From positions 744,001 through 808,000 of the forward strand of contig OZ253663.1 of the NCBI GenBank assembly GCA_965263215.1: DNA of 64,000 nt, given 5' to 3'. Positions 18,610 through 25,643 of this stretch are shown piece by piece. This stretch comes from UBA1672 sp965263215. Its GTDB lineage: Bacteria > Pseudomonadota > Alphaproteobacteria > Micavibrionales > Micavibrionaceae. The notes under the pieces were generated by a model. The model was not told where the DNA came from and ran no database searches. It worked only from the letters and a program-made list of their open reading frames with translations. Within the stretch, counting starts at the first letter, position 1. The number at the start of each line of letters is the position of its first letter. Made by a program: the position numbers and the translations under genes.

Positions 18610-19986
18610 ATGAGCGAAAAAACACGCACGAAGAAATCTATCGGAACGAAGTTCATCACATTTTTGCTGTTTGTGACGTATACACTCGGTATCGTCCTAA
18701 TCATTCTGGTGTTATCGCCATGGAAATCATGGACAGGTGGGTATCTGGAACAAACGCTCTCGCAGCAAGGTTTGAATAATCCGAAATTGACGATTGATCA
18801 AATAACCTCAACGACCCTTTCCTTGCGTGATATTTCGGCGGGGGGACATGCCCTGAACATCAAAAATCTGGAGGCTTACTTTACACCTGAAATGCTGCAG
18901 GCAGGCAGAGTGCGTGATATATTACTCGATGGGTTGCAAGTGTCTGCTGTGCAGACGGATGAGGGATGGCAGATTGATGGCTTGAATTTTAAACCGTCGC
19001 AAGGCGATGCAAAGGGCGCAGCGATTCCTTTGAACCGTGAAGCACTTGATCAACTGCCATTTGAGACTGTGATTGTTACTAACAGCCATGCCGATATAAG
19101 CGGTGCAGGCTGGTCGATGGGGGTGCCGTTTTCGGTAACGATGCATAAGGATATTGAGGCCGCGGCGCAAAATATCAATTTCAAATACGGCAAGACATCA
19201 GTTGATGTCGGTGATTTTAGCCTAAGTGCGGCGTTAAATGGTGATGATCATGGCTGGTCAGGGACGTGGAGTATTAAAAACCTGTCCGTGCCCGCATTTA
19301 CCATCATGGATGCGCAAGGGGTTTTTAGCTTCAATGGGGAGGTGCTGTCCATTACCGGTGATGCCAAGGCTACTGATGAAAGCAAAGCCAAAGGGAGCTT
19401 TGCGTTCAAATATGATTTTGATGCGCCTGAAAAGGCAGCCCTAACCCTGCGGAAGGTTTCTATGCCGTGGGGCGGGGGAACGATTTCATCGAACACAATT
19501 AATATTCCGGTTTTTTCGAAGGGAAAGGTGAGGTTGCCCGTATATATATCAAAGGTATCGGTGAATGAATTGATGAAAGTAATGACCGGAGAATATGTAC
19601 GTGCGACAGGAACACTTTCAGGCAGTTTGCCTGTTATTGTGGCGCGTGATGGCACGGTGTCCCTCGGCTCTGGTGAGTTGAAGACAAATCAAAAGGGACG
19701 CTTATCCATGCCGCCGGATGTTATTCCCGGGCAGGGTAAGGAAATTGATATGACTCGCGATATCCTTCGTAATTTTCAATATGAAGACTTAAAGGTTGGC
19801 GTCACACAGGAAGGTGCGGATAATATATCCGTTCTTCTCGCATTGAAGGGGAATAACCCCGATATGTATAATGGTCGCGCGGTGCATTTGAATGTGCGTT
19901 TGGGCGGGGATGTTCTGGACTTCATCCGCAGTAATGTTATGATGATGACGCAGCCGGAAACGCTATTTAATCAGGAGCAGCAATGA
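18610..19986 (+). CDS. ydbH: Short YdbH-like AsmA-family protein
   Basis: The 458-residue protein has one N-terminal membrane helix (residues 15-37) followed by a beta-rich region without cysteines. The identification rests on its context, since the next two overlapping genes encode clear YnbE and YdbL homologues, and on the layout: an inner-membrane anchor and a long repeated beta structure. In E. coli YdbH is an AsmA-like protein of nearly 880 residues that bridges the envelope and, redundantly with TamB and YhdP, moves phospholipid to the outer membrane. This copy is about half that length, so the bridge would have to be shorter or be completed by YnbE oligomers. The C-terminal PEMYNGRAVHLNVRL-like strand is the expected contact with YnbE. 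Confidence 0.72.
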   Translation: MSEKTRTKKSIGTKFITFLLFVTYTLGIVLIILVLSPWKSWTGGYLEQTLSQQGLNNPKLTIDQITSTTLSLRDISAGGHALNIKNLEAYFTPEMLQAGRVRDILLDGLQVSAVQTDEGWQIDGLNFKPSQGDAKGAAIPLNREALDQLPFETVIVTNSHADISGAGWSMGVPFSVTMHKDIEAAAQNINFKYGKTSVDVGDFSLSAALNGDDHGWSGTWSIKNLSVPAFTIMDAQGVFSFNGEVLSITGDAKATDESKAKGSFAFKYDFDAPEKAALTLRKVSMPWGGGTISSNTINIPVFSKGKVRLPVYISKVSVNELMKVMTGEYVRATGTLSGSLPVIVARDGTVSLGSGELKTNQKGRLSMPPDVIPGQGKEIDMTRDILRNFQYEDLKVGVTQEGADNISVLLALKGNNPDMYNGRAVHLNVRLGGDVLDFIRSNVMMMTQPETLFNQEQQ

Positions 19987-20168
19987 GACAGTTATTTATC
20001 CTCCCCCTAATCGTTTGCGTATGCGCAGGATGTACCCCGACAGTCAAGGTCGAGGCACCCGAAAAGCCGATTGAAATTAACTTAAACGTGAATATCGAAC
20101 ATCGCGTTAAGGTTGAAATTGATCGTGACGTGAAACAGGCAATCTCTGAAAATAAGGATATTTTCTAA
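19983..20168 (+). CDS. ynbE: YnbE-family small lipoprotein
   Basis: The 61-residue protein has a lipobox (VCAGC) with the lipidated cysteine at residue 17, followed by CTPTVKVEAPEKPIEINLNV and a short charged tail. This matches the YnbE family in length and in its PxxPIxINxNV core. It is an outer-membrane lipoprotein that in E. coli pairs by beta-strand addition with YdbH. The start overlaps the ydbH stop by 4 bp (ATGA), so translation is coupled. Confidence 0.86.
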   Translation: MRQLFILPLIVCVCAGCTPTVKVEAPEKPIEINLNVNIEHRVKVEIDRDVKQAISENKDIF

Positions 20169-20506
20169 TGGCACATCTCAAGAATATCAGCGTTTTAACA
20201 CTCATCTTTATGGTTGGTATGGTTTTCTCTACGGCCGCTTTCGCAATGGATTTACAAGCCGCGCGTGATGCCGGCGTTGTTGGTGAAAGGCTCGATGGCT
20301 ATATCGGTATTATCAAGGTATCGGCAAAGGCCAGAGGCCTTATGCAAGAGGTGAATGGTAAACGCCTGATTGAATATAAGCGTATTTCGGAAGAAAATAA
20401 TCAGCCCGTTGATGTTGTCGCCAAACTTGCCGCAAAGCAAATTATCGCCGGGTTATCAAAGGGGCATTACTATCAGGCCGCTGATGGTTCATGGCAACAG
20501 AAATAG
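20168..20506 (+). CDS. ydbL: YdbL-family (DUF1318) periplasmic protein
   Basis: The 112-residue precursor has a signal peptide ending TAAFA at about residue 26. The mature part MDLQAARDAGVVGERLDGYI and the C-terminal GHYYQAADGSWQQK are characteristic of the YdbL/DUF1318 family. In E. coli YdbL is periplasmic and modulates the YdbH-YnbE interaction. It shares one base with the ynbE stop (TAATG), completing a tightly packed three-gene operon. Confidence 0.9.
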   Translation: MAHLKNISVLTLIFMVGMVFSTAAFAMDLQAARDAGVVGERLDGYIGIIKVSAKARGLMQEVNGKRLIEYKRISEENNQPVDVVAKLAAKQIIAGLSKGHYYQAADGSWQQK

Positions 20507-20616
20507 CCATCACTTAAAGACCCGCCAATTCGTTTCTTTTATGGAAAGATATTGCCAATTTCGCGCCTATCGTGATATTTTGTTTCTATAAGAAAAATTT
20601 GCGGGATACCAAGTAA

Positions 20617-21648
20617 ATGAAACAAAATACAACGGGTTCTTTTTCAAGTGCTGGCGGCGATTCAATGTCGATCAGGCAAGCTATTGAAACTTATGAATTA
20701 TTAGCACCTCAAAAACGCACCTTAGATGATGTCGGGCGCGGCAGATTTCAGGAATCAGTTGATATTTTGATGCCGGAACAAAAATTCATCGTTCTGTCCA
20801 CCGATCCCGAATATGCGGGCATTCATGACCGTTTATTTGATGCCGTCCATAAACCTAAAGACCCTAGCGATTTAATGGGTCGCCTTGGTGATTACGGCAC
20901 CAATAAAGTTGCTATGGCGATGGCGATACAAGATGAAGAAGGGGATTGGTTCCCGACAGCCGTTGTTTATACATATTGGTCGGATAAGCCTGATTTACCA
21001 ACACATATCCGCCCGATTTTGCAAGAGCCGATCACGGAGTTGGAAGGCGATCCGAAGGTGATTGTGCCCTATACGATTTCGTCGAATTTCCCAAAGGCGG
21101 GTGGTGATTTGATCACACAGATGCATGGTCATATATACGGTGAACTTGGTCTGGATAAGGCGGTTTTGGCGACCTTATCGCCGATGCGTGCAGGCAGACG
21201 CGGCTTTGCAACATGGATGCAAGAGCAAGATATTAAAATAGATGGTGATGTGAAAACAATGTTGCCGCATGCCTTTGATTACTTGATGCCCATTCAGATG
21301 ATAGGCGATGGCGGTTATACAACCAATGATGCCGTGCAGTCTTTCCATATGGCGGGTAAGGGCGCAATGCTCGGCGCGATCCGTCAGGGTAATGAAGACA
21401 GCCCGCGCGATATGGAGCTTGCCCATGGTTTCATGGCAAATTATGTTTATTTGCCCAGTTCAGAGTTAATGGAAATGAACAAGCAACGTTTTCGTGAAGA
21501 GGGGCTGGTCACAGTGACCCCTGAATTTGCCGAACAAGTGCCGGAGCAGTATCAGAGCCGTCTTTATGTGGAAACCGGTGAAATAGATGATCCGAGATTG
21601 GATCGAGATTTGGATGATGATTTCGACGGGCAAGGGCTCACCCTATAG
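20617..21648 (+). CDS. Malonyl-CoA-decarboxylase-like protein (divergent)
   Basis: The 343-residue protein resembles the catalytic C-terminal domain of malonyl-CoA decarboxylase, which has a GNAT-like fold. Matching landmarks are PYTISSNFPKAGGDLI (compare YSIS..QRGL.GI), the catalytic-serine motif TLSP at 186-189, the histidine in SFHMAGKGAM (H244), and GFMANYVYLPSSELMEMNKQ (271-290) followed by RFREEG. The N-terminal helical domain is shortened. The usual FHLxNGA asparagine is replaced by lysine, and the Ser-His spacing is shorter than in the human enzyme. It may still decarboxylate malonyl-CoA to acetyl-CoA, or act on another acyl-CoA. The acidic tail (DDPRLDRDLDDDFD-like) is unusual. It is a single-gene unit convergent with prmA. 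Confidence 0.62.
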   Translation: MKQNTTGSFSSAGGDSMSIRQAIETYELLAPQKRTLDDVGRGRFQESVDILMPEQKFIVLSTDPEYAGIHDRLFDAVHKPKDPSDLMGRLGDYGTNKVAMAMAIQDEEGDWFPTAVVYTYWSDKPDLPTHIRPILQEPITELEGDPKVIVPYTISSNFPKAGGDLITQMHGHIYGELGLDKAVLATLSPMRAGRRGFATWMQEQDIKIDGDVKTMLPHAFDYLMPIQMIGDGGYTTNDAVQSFHMAGKGAMLGAIRQGNEDSPRDMELAHGFMANYVYLPSSELMEMNKQRFREEGLVTVTPEFAEQVPEQYQSRLYVETGEIDDPRLDRDLDDDFDGQGLTL

Positions 21649-21662
21649 ATTAGGCGTGCATC

Positions 21663-22574
21663 TTATTTCTGCAACACAAGCGTTGTCCATTCCCCGATAT
21701 CATACCGTTTTTTGAATGTTAAGCCTTCGCCCTCATAGGCGGACGCGACAAGATCAGCCTGCGCGTTCAGCATACCCGACAGCACGCAATAGCCGTTATC
21801 ATCCAGAACATCGACTAAAGAAGGCGCCATTTCAATAACAGGGCCGGCCAGAATGTTGGCCAGAATAAGCTCGTATGGTTTTTGTTTATCAACTAAGGGC
21901 GTGTCGAATCCGTCGCCGCACGCGGTTAGTAGGGTGGTCTTACCAAGTTTTACGCCATTCATTTCTGCGTGACGATCTGTAACGCGCACGCTTTCTGCGT
22001 CATTATCAACCGCCAAAATCGGGCTTTTCCAGAGTTTCCAAGCGGCTAAAGCGAGAATGCCCGAGCCAGTACCCATATCCAGAATGTTCCACGGGCATAC
22101 GCCTTTGCCTTTTAAATCCAGCATCGCCTGCATGCAGCCCTTGGTTGTTTCATGTTCTCCCGATCCGAAGGCGGTTGCGGCATCAACTTGCAGGCCGATC
22201 TGCCCATCCGGCACATCGCCGTCATAATGACTGCCGTGAATGAAAAAGGGTCCGATTGAGAAAGGTTTGAAGTCCTCATAGACCTTTTCAAGCCAGTTAA
22301 TATCGGGTGTTTTTTCGATTGTGATACGATCACCGTCAAACTCACCCGCGGGAATGTCGTATGCTGCGGCCTGAAGGGCAAGGCGACTGATAACGACATC
22401 AATGTCAGGCACATCATCATCCCCCGTAATCCATTCTAAAACCCACGGCGTATTATGTTTACGCCCCTCACGTACAGCGGAACTGGAGAGCGCGATATCG
22501 ATTAGACCTTCGGCAAGTGTGAGCGCTTGGTCGTTGGTGAGGTCGGTATCAAGTTTGAGGCGAATTGTGTGCAC
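21663..22574 (-). CDS. prmA: Ribosomal protein L11 methyltransferase
   Basis: The 303-residue class I methyltransferase has the PrmA-specific motif AFGSGEHETT at 135-144 (usual form AFGTGxHxTT) and the SAM-binding motif LDMGTGSGILA at 165-175, followed by an acidic strand end AVDND. The NILAGP motif near residue 240 is the NPPF-equivalent of this family. It trimethylates lysine and N-terminal residues of ribosomal protein L11 in the cytoplasm. The N-terminal L11-recognition domain is present. Length is normal. Confidence 0.95.
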   Translation of the reverse strand: MHTIRLKLDTDLTNDQALTLAEGLIDIALSSSAVREGRKHNTPWVLEWITGDDDVPDIDVVISRLALQAAAYDIPAGEFDGDRITIEKTPDINWLEKVYEDFKPFSIGPFFIHGSHYDGDVPDGQIGLQVDAATAFGSGEHETTKGCMQAMLDLKGKGVCPWNILDMGTGSGILALAAWKLWKSPILAVDNDAESVRVTDRHAEMNGVKLGKTTLLTACGDGFDTPLVDKQKPYELILANILAGPVIEMAPSLVDVLDDNGYCVLSGMLNAQADLVASAYEGEGLTFKKRYDIGEWTTLVLQK

Positions 22575-22594
22575 TGGATCAATATTGTTATGAG

Positions 22595-22626
22595 TTAAAA
22601 AAAGGGGCGTTTAGTGCGCCCCCTTA
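22595..22626 (-). terminator. Rho-independent terminator of the FYDLN-acid gene
   Basis: On the minus strand the sequence AAGGGGGCG, a 6-7-nt loop, then CGCCCC is followed by seven Ts. It starts 9 bp after the stop of the gene at 22635-23087 and ends before prmA, so it is a strong, well-placed terminator. Confidence 0.85.
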
Positions 22627-22634
22627 ATCAATGA

Positions 22635-23087
22635 TTAATCATCATCTTCGTCTAGTAACGTATCGTCATCATCGCCGAGGTCGGCATCAATGTCGTCATC
22701 CAGATCGGGGATGTCTTTCAGATCATCATCGTCATCCAGATTTGCGGCGCTATCATCGTCATCGTCGGATGATTTATCGTCGATATCATCAAGGCTTACG
22801 ACCTCAACGCCATCGTCTTCTTCTTCCAACTCATCATCTTCGTCATCTTGCTCGGCTGCTTTTTCCTTAAGCTTCGCTTCGGCAGCGGCAGCTTCTTTGG
22901 CCAATTCTTCTTTTTTATCGGCGGCGGTTGTTCTTCCGCGGCGGCTTTTAACTTTCACTTCTCCTGTGAATTCTTCCCCACATGACGGGCAAACAATCGG
23001 GCGTTTATTCATGTCGTAAAACCGTACGCCGCAGCCTGTACAAATTCTTTTTAATCCCATTGGATCGGTTGCTTTTGCTGTGCTCAC
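22635..23087 (-). CDS. FYDLN-acid family protein (TIGR02300-like)
   Basis: The N-terminal part carries the family core GLKRICTGCGVRFYDMNKRP, with two CxxC pairs that should bind zinc (the second is CPSCG). A Lys/Arg-rich hinge and a very acidic, Asp/Glu-rich C-terminal half follow. The family is essentially limited to Alphaproteobacteria and has no assigned role. A start at the GTG 23087 is preferred over an upstream GTG at 23108, because the ribosome site AAGGAG lies 10 nt before the former and inside the extension of the latter. The resulting protein has 150 residues. Confidence 0.9.
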   Translation of the reverse strand: MSTAKATDPMGLKRICTGCGVRFYDMNKRPIVCPSCGEEFTGEVKVKSRRGRTTAADKKEELAKEAAAAEAKLKEKAAEQDDEDDELEEEDDGVEVVSLDDIDDKSSDDDDDSAANLDDDDDLKDIPDLDDDIDADLGDDDDTLLDEDDD

Positions 23088-23257
23088 TTTTATTTTTCTC
23101 CTTAACACTTATGAATCGCTCTACCAGATGTTTGAAGTGCCTTATTTTCACGCACCTGTCAAATTATAATTCGATTGGAAAGAATATAGACCCGATCTTC
23201 GTAACATAGTACCATAGAAGTATAAGCCTTCTTATTGATCAGGAAAAAGGATTCATC

Positions 23258-24385
23258 ATGGAAAAATCAGTTGTCATATGTGGTTTCAAACGCTCGCCAA
23301 TGCATTTTGCGAATAAGGGTGCGCTCGCGAAGGTTCGTCCTGATGACATGGCGGCGGAAGTTGTGAAGGCTCTGGTTGCCAGCACAGGTGTTGAAGTTGA
23401 AGATATCGAAGATTTGATCATGGGGTGTGCCTTCCCTGAGGCCGAGCAAGGCTTTAACATTGCGCGCCTTGTGGTGAACCATGCGAACCTGCCTATTTCG
23501 GTGGCTGGCGCAACAGTGAACAGATTTTGCGGCTCCTCCATGACCGCCATACATATTGCGGCGGGTATGATCCAAATGGATGCGGGTGAGGTGTTTATCT
23601 CCGCAGGGGTCGAGAGTATGAGCCGTATTCCGATGGGCGGGTTTAACCCAATGCCCAACCCCGCGATTTATGCGGATTACCCGCAGGCCTATATCGGTAT
23701 GGGTGAAACGGCAGAAAATCTGGCGAAAAAGTATGAAATCACCCGCGATCAGCAAGAAGAATTTGCTGTAAATTCTCATAAAAAGGCGGCGGCGGCGGCG
23801 GCAGGCGGTAAATTCGATGATGAGATTGTGCCCATCGGTGACGTGAAGGCGGATGGTACGATTCGCCCTGATTCCAGTGCAGAAAAACTCGCAACATTAA
23901 AGCCTGCTTTTTTGGCCGATGGTACGGTCACGGCGGCGACGTCCTCTCCTCTGACGGACGGTTCTGCGGCGGTGATTGTGTGCTCTGAGGCGTATGCCGA
24001 TAAGAACAACCTTGAGAAACTTGCGCGGATCAAATCAGTGGCGGTTGCGGGATGTGCGGCGGAAATTATGGGCATTGGTCCCGTTCCTGCGACGAACAAA
24101 GCTTTAACGCGTGCAGGCCTTAAAATTGATGACATTGATATCATCGAGTTGAACGAAGCATTCGCGGCGCAGGGCTTGTCGGTGATTAAAGAACTTGGCG
24201 CAGATGTGAACAAGGTCAATCTGGATGGTGGCGCGATTGCGCTTGGTCATCCGCTTGGTACGTCCGGTGCGCGGATCACAGGTAAGGCGGCGTCTTTGCT
24301 TAAGCGTGAGAAGAAAAAGTTTGCCCTCGCAACCATGTGTATCGGTGGCGGACAGGGCGTGGCAACGGTTCTGGAGGCGGTTTAA
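23258..24385 (+). CDS. Acetyl-CoA acyltransferase (thiolase)
   Basis: The 375-residue protein has all thiolase landmarks: the nucleophile C91 in VNRFCGSSMTA, NEAFAAQ, the histidine in GGAIALGHPLGTSGAR and the second active-site cysteine in MCIGGGQG. It catalyses the final thiolytic step of beta-oxidation. Its neighbours (bifunctional hydroxyacyl-CoA dehydrogenase/enoyl-CoA hydratase at 25644 and acyl-CoA dehydrogenase at 29786) point to the degradative type. Its last 14 bases, including the stop, are repeated at 25196-25209 beyond an inserted Abi gene. A start at ATG 23258 is supported by an AGGA ribosome site. Confidence 0.95.
   Translation: MEKSVVICGFKRSPMHFANKGALAKVRPDDMAAEVVKALVASTGVEVEDIEDLIMGCAFPEAEQGFNIARLVVNHANLPISVAGATVNRFCGSSMTAIHIAAGMIQMDAGEVFISAGVESMSRIPMGGFNPMPNPAIYADYPQAYIGMGETAENLAKKYEITRDQQEEFAVNSHKKAAAAAAGGKFDDEIVPIGDVKADGTIRPDSSAEKLATLKPAFLADGTVTAATSSPLTDGSAAVIVCSEAYADKNNLEKLARIKSVAVAGCAAEIMGIGPVPATNKALTRAGLKIDDIDIIELNEAFAAQGLSVIKELGADVNKVNLDGGAIALGHPLGTSGARITGKAASLLKREKKKFALATMCIGGGQGVATVLEAV
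24372..24385 (+). repeat. 14-bp direct repeat, left copy (thiolase 3' end)
   Basis: TGGAGGCGGTTTAA covers the last codons and stop of the thiolase gene. An identical copy occurs at 25196-25209, on the far side of the Abi-like gene. It has the position expected of an attachment-site core or a target duplication at a gene's 3' end. Confidence 0.75.
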
Positions 24386-24516
24386 AAAAATGGCCCCGGG
24401 GTCGATACTGATACCAGGTCAGCAGAGGACACTCCGGGGAACTTCATTTACGATTCTAGTGTAAAAACTTTTAAAATACAATAAATATCAATTAAAATAT
24501 TTAGCAGCGGACATAA

Positions 24517-25164
24517 ATGACTGATTTTTTTGAAAAAAGCTTATCTTCTGTGCGACTTGAAACGTATAGAGAAATTGCGCGAAAGGACGGAGAAAAACGA
24601 TCAGAACGAGATTTGTATGCGCTCAATATACAATACTCCAAAGAATTATACGTCATGCTTAGTGGTTTAGAAATAACCGTACGAAATAACTTTAATCAAG
24701 CGTGTGTTTCATATGCAGAAAAAAAAGATTGGTTTTCTGCGAATTTACTTAAATCTAAGCATAAGGCTCAAATAAATAAAGCTGTAGATTTTTTGACACG
24801 TGAAAAACAAGATTCATATGTGCTTGATGATATTATCGCACACCTGAATTATGGTTTTTGGGTTAATTTGTGTAACAGTCCGTACGACAGCACTTTATGG
24901 CGCGGAGCCTTATATAAATGTTTTCCTGCACTTGGTCAAAAACCTGTTAGAAAAGATATCCGACAAAAATTTGAAAGAACTTTAAAATTAAGAAACAAAA
25001 TAGCCCATTTAGAGCCGATCATAAAACATGAGGAATTGCTTATACAAGAGTATAGGAATGCCTCAGAGCTTCTGTATGCAATGTGTCCCAAAACACAAGA
25101 ATGGTTTGCTCGTATTTGTGATTTTGAAGAAGTATGGGATAATCGTTTTGAGGATAAACTGTGA
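24517..25164 (+). CDS. Abi-like (Abi_2) HEPN-domain protein, probable phage-defence gene
   Basis: The 215-residue protein has the hallmark motif LRNKIAHLEPI (residues 158-168) of the Abi_2/AbiD/AbiF group; R159 to H164 fits the Rx4-6H catalytic motif of HEPN ribonucleases. Further matches are YSKELYVMLSGLEITVRNNF (40-59) and YGFWVNL (112-118), both usual in the family. Such proteins mediate abortive infection, probably by RNA cleavage when a phage infects. No cognate antitoxin is adjacent, which is common for single-gene Abi systems. The gene is A+T-rich, lies inside a fatty-acid oxidation operon and is bounded by a direct repeat, all of which suggests recent acquisition. Confidence 0.82.
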   Translation: MTDFFEKSLSSVRLETYREIARKDGEKRSERDLYALNIQYSKELYVMLSGLEITVRNNFNQACVSYAEKKDWFSANLLKSKHKAQINKAVDFLTREKQDSYVLDDIIAHLNYGFWVNLCNSPYDSTLWRGALYKCFPALGQKPVRKDIRQKFERTLKLRNKIAHLEPIIKHEELLIQEYRNASELLYAMCPKTQEWFARICDFEEVWDNRFEDKL

Positions 25165-25195
25165 ACAACATAAATACAACAGTCGTAATAGCTTA

Positions 25196-25209
25196 TGGAG
25201 GCGGTTTAA
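25196..25209 (+). repeat. 14-bp direct repeat, right copy
   Basis: This is an exact second copy of TGGAGGCGGTTTAA, identical to the thiolase stop region at 24372-24385. A further match pattern (G.TT.) extends a few bases upstream. Here it is non-coding and lies 18 bp before the start of the gene at 25228. Confidence 0.75.
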
Positions 25210-25227
25210 GATCTGAGGAGCGCCATA

Positions 25228-25629
25228 ATGGACATTAAAAAAAATGCAGAAGGCTATGAAGAAATAACGCTCTTTGAAACAAAAACAGAGGGTGATGATT
25301 ATTATTCGGCAGCGTCTATAGAGGTGACTTACGAGCCCGATAAGGATCGTTTTAATATCTTTTTATGGAAGGCCGGCAATATAATCGAAAAGATTTATGG
25401 CGATTGGGATATTGAAGAATGGCTGTTCGTGAAACTGAAACACGGCAAGAAACTGGTAAAGCTCTGTTGTGATCAAGGAAACTTTAAGTCCCCTAAGGGG
25501 CAGTATAATTATCGCCATGTTTTTGAAGTCTTGCATCGGCTATACGCAGAAGACAAAGATGCTTTTCATAAGCTTAAAAAGCTGATGGAGAAGAATGATT
25601 TACCGCATAAATTTGATTATTACCACTAA
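25228..25629 (+). CDS. Hypothetical 133-residue protein in the fad operon
   Basis: No family was recognised. The protein is soluble, rich in aromatic and charged residues, with a beta-rich N-terminal half and a helical C-terminal half ending HKFDYYH. A ribosome site (GAGGAG) lies 8 nt before the start, and the gene ends 14 bp before the hydroxyacyl-CoA dehydrogenase gene, so it is read with it. It lies outside the 14-bp repeats that bound the Abi segment, so it may be an older member of the operon. Its slightly lower G+C leaves open that it also arrived by transfer. Confidence 0.75.
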   Translation: MDIKKNAEGYEEITLFETKTEGDDYYSAASIEVTYEPDKDRFNIFLWKAGNIIEKIYGDWDIEEWLFVKLKHGKKLVKLCCDQGNFKSPKGQYNYRHVFEVLHRLYAEDKDAFHKLKKLMEKNDLPHKFDYYH

Positions 25630-25643
25630 GCGAAGGGTTTTAG

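Larger units (their letters stand above)
24386..25209 (+). mobile_element. Putative 824-bp insertion carrying an Abi gene
   Basis: This segment lies between two exact copies of the 14-bp thiolase 3' end. It holds one gene (Abi-like, 24517-25164) whose A+T-rich composition contrasts with the fad genes around it. Its left end has a G+C-rich inverted repeat (CCCCGG at 24394-24399, CCGGGG at 24434-24439). No integrase or transposase is encoded. The reading as an insertion that regenerated the thiolase end is inference from the duplication and composition; the mechanism is unknown. Confidence 0.5.

Noticed and set aside
22690..23019. Serine-rich reading frame opposite the FYDLN-acid gene
   Set aside because: It is a shadow of the Asp/Glu-rich tail of the gene on the other strand.
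24386..25209. Integron gene cassette explanation for the Abi segment
   Set aside because: The 14-bp repeat lacks the GTTRRRY-type core and no attC-like folded site or integrase is visible.
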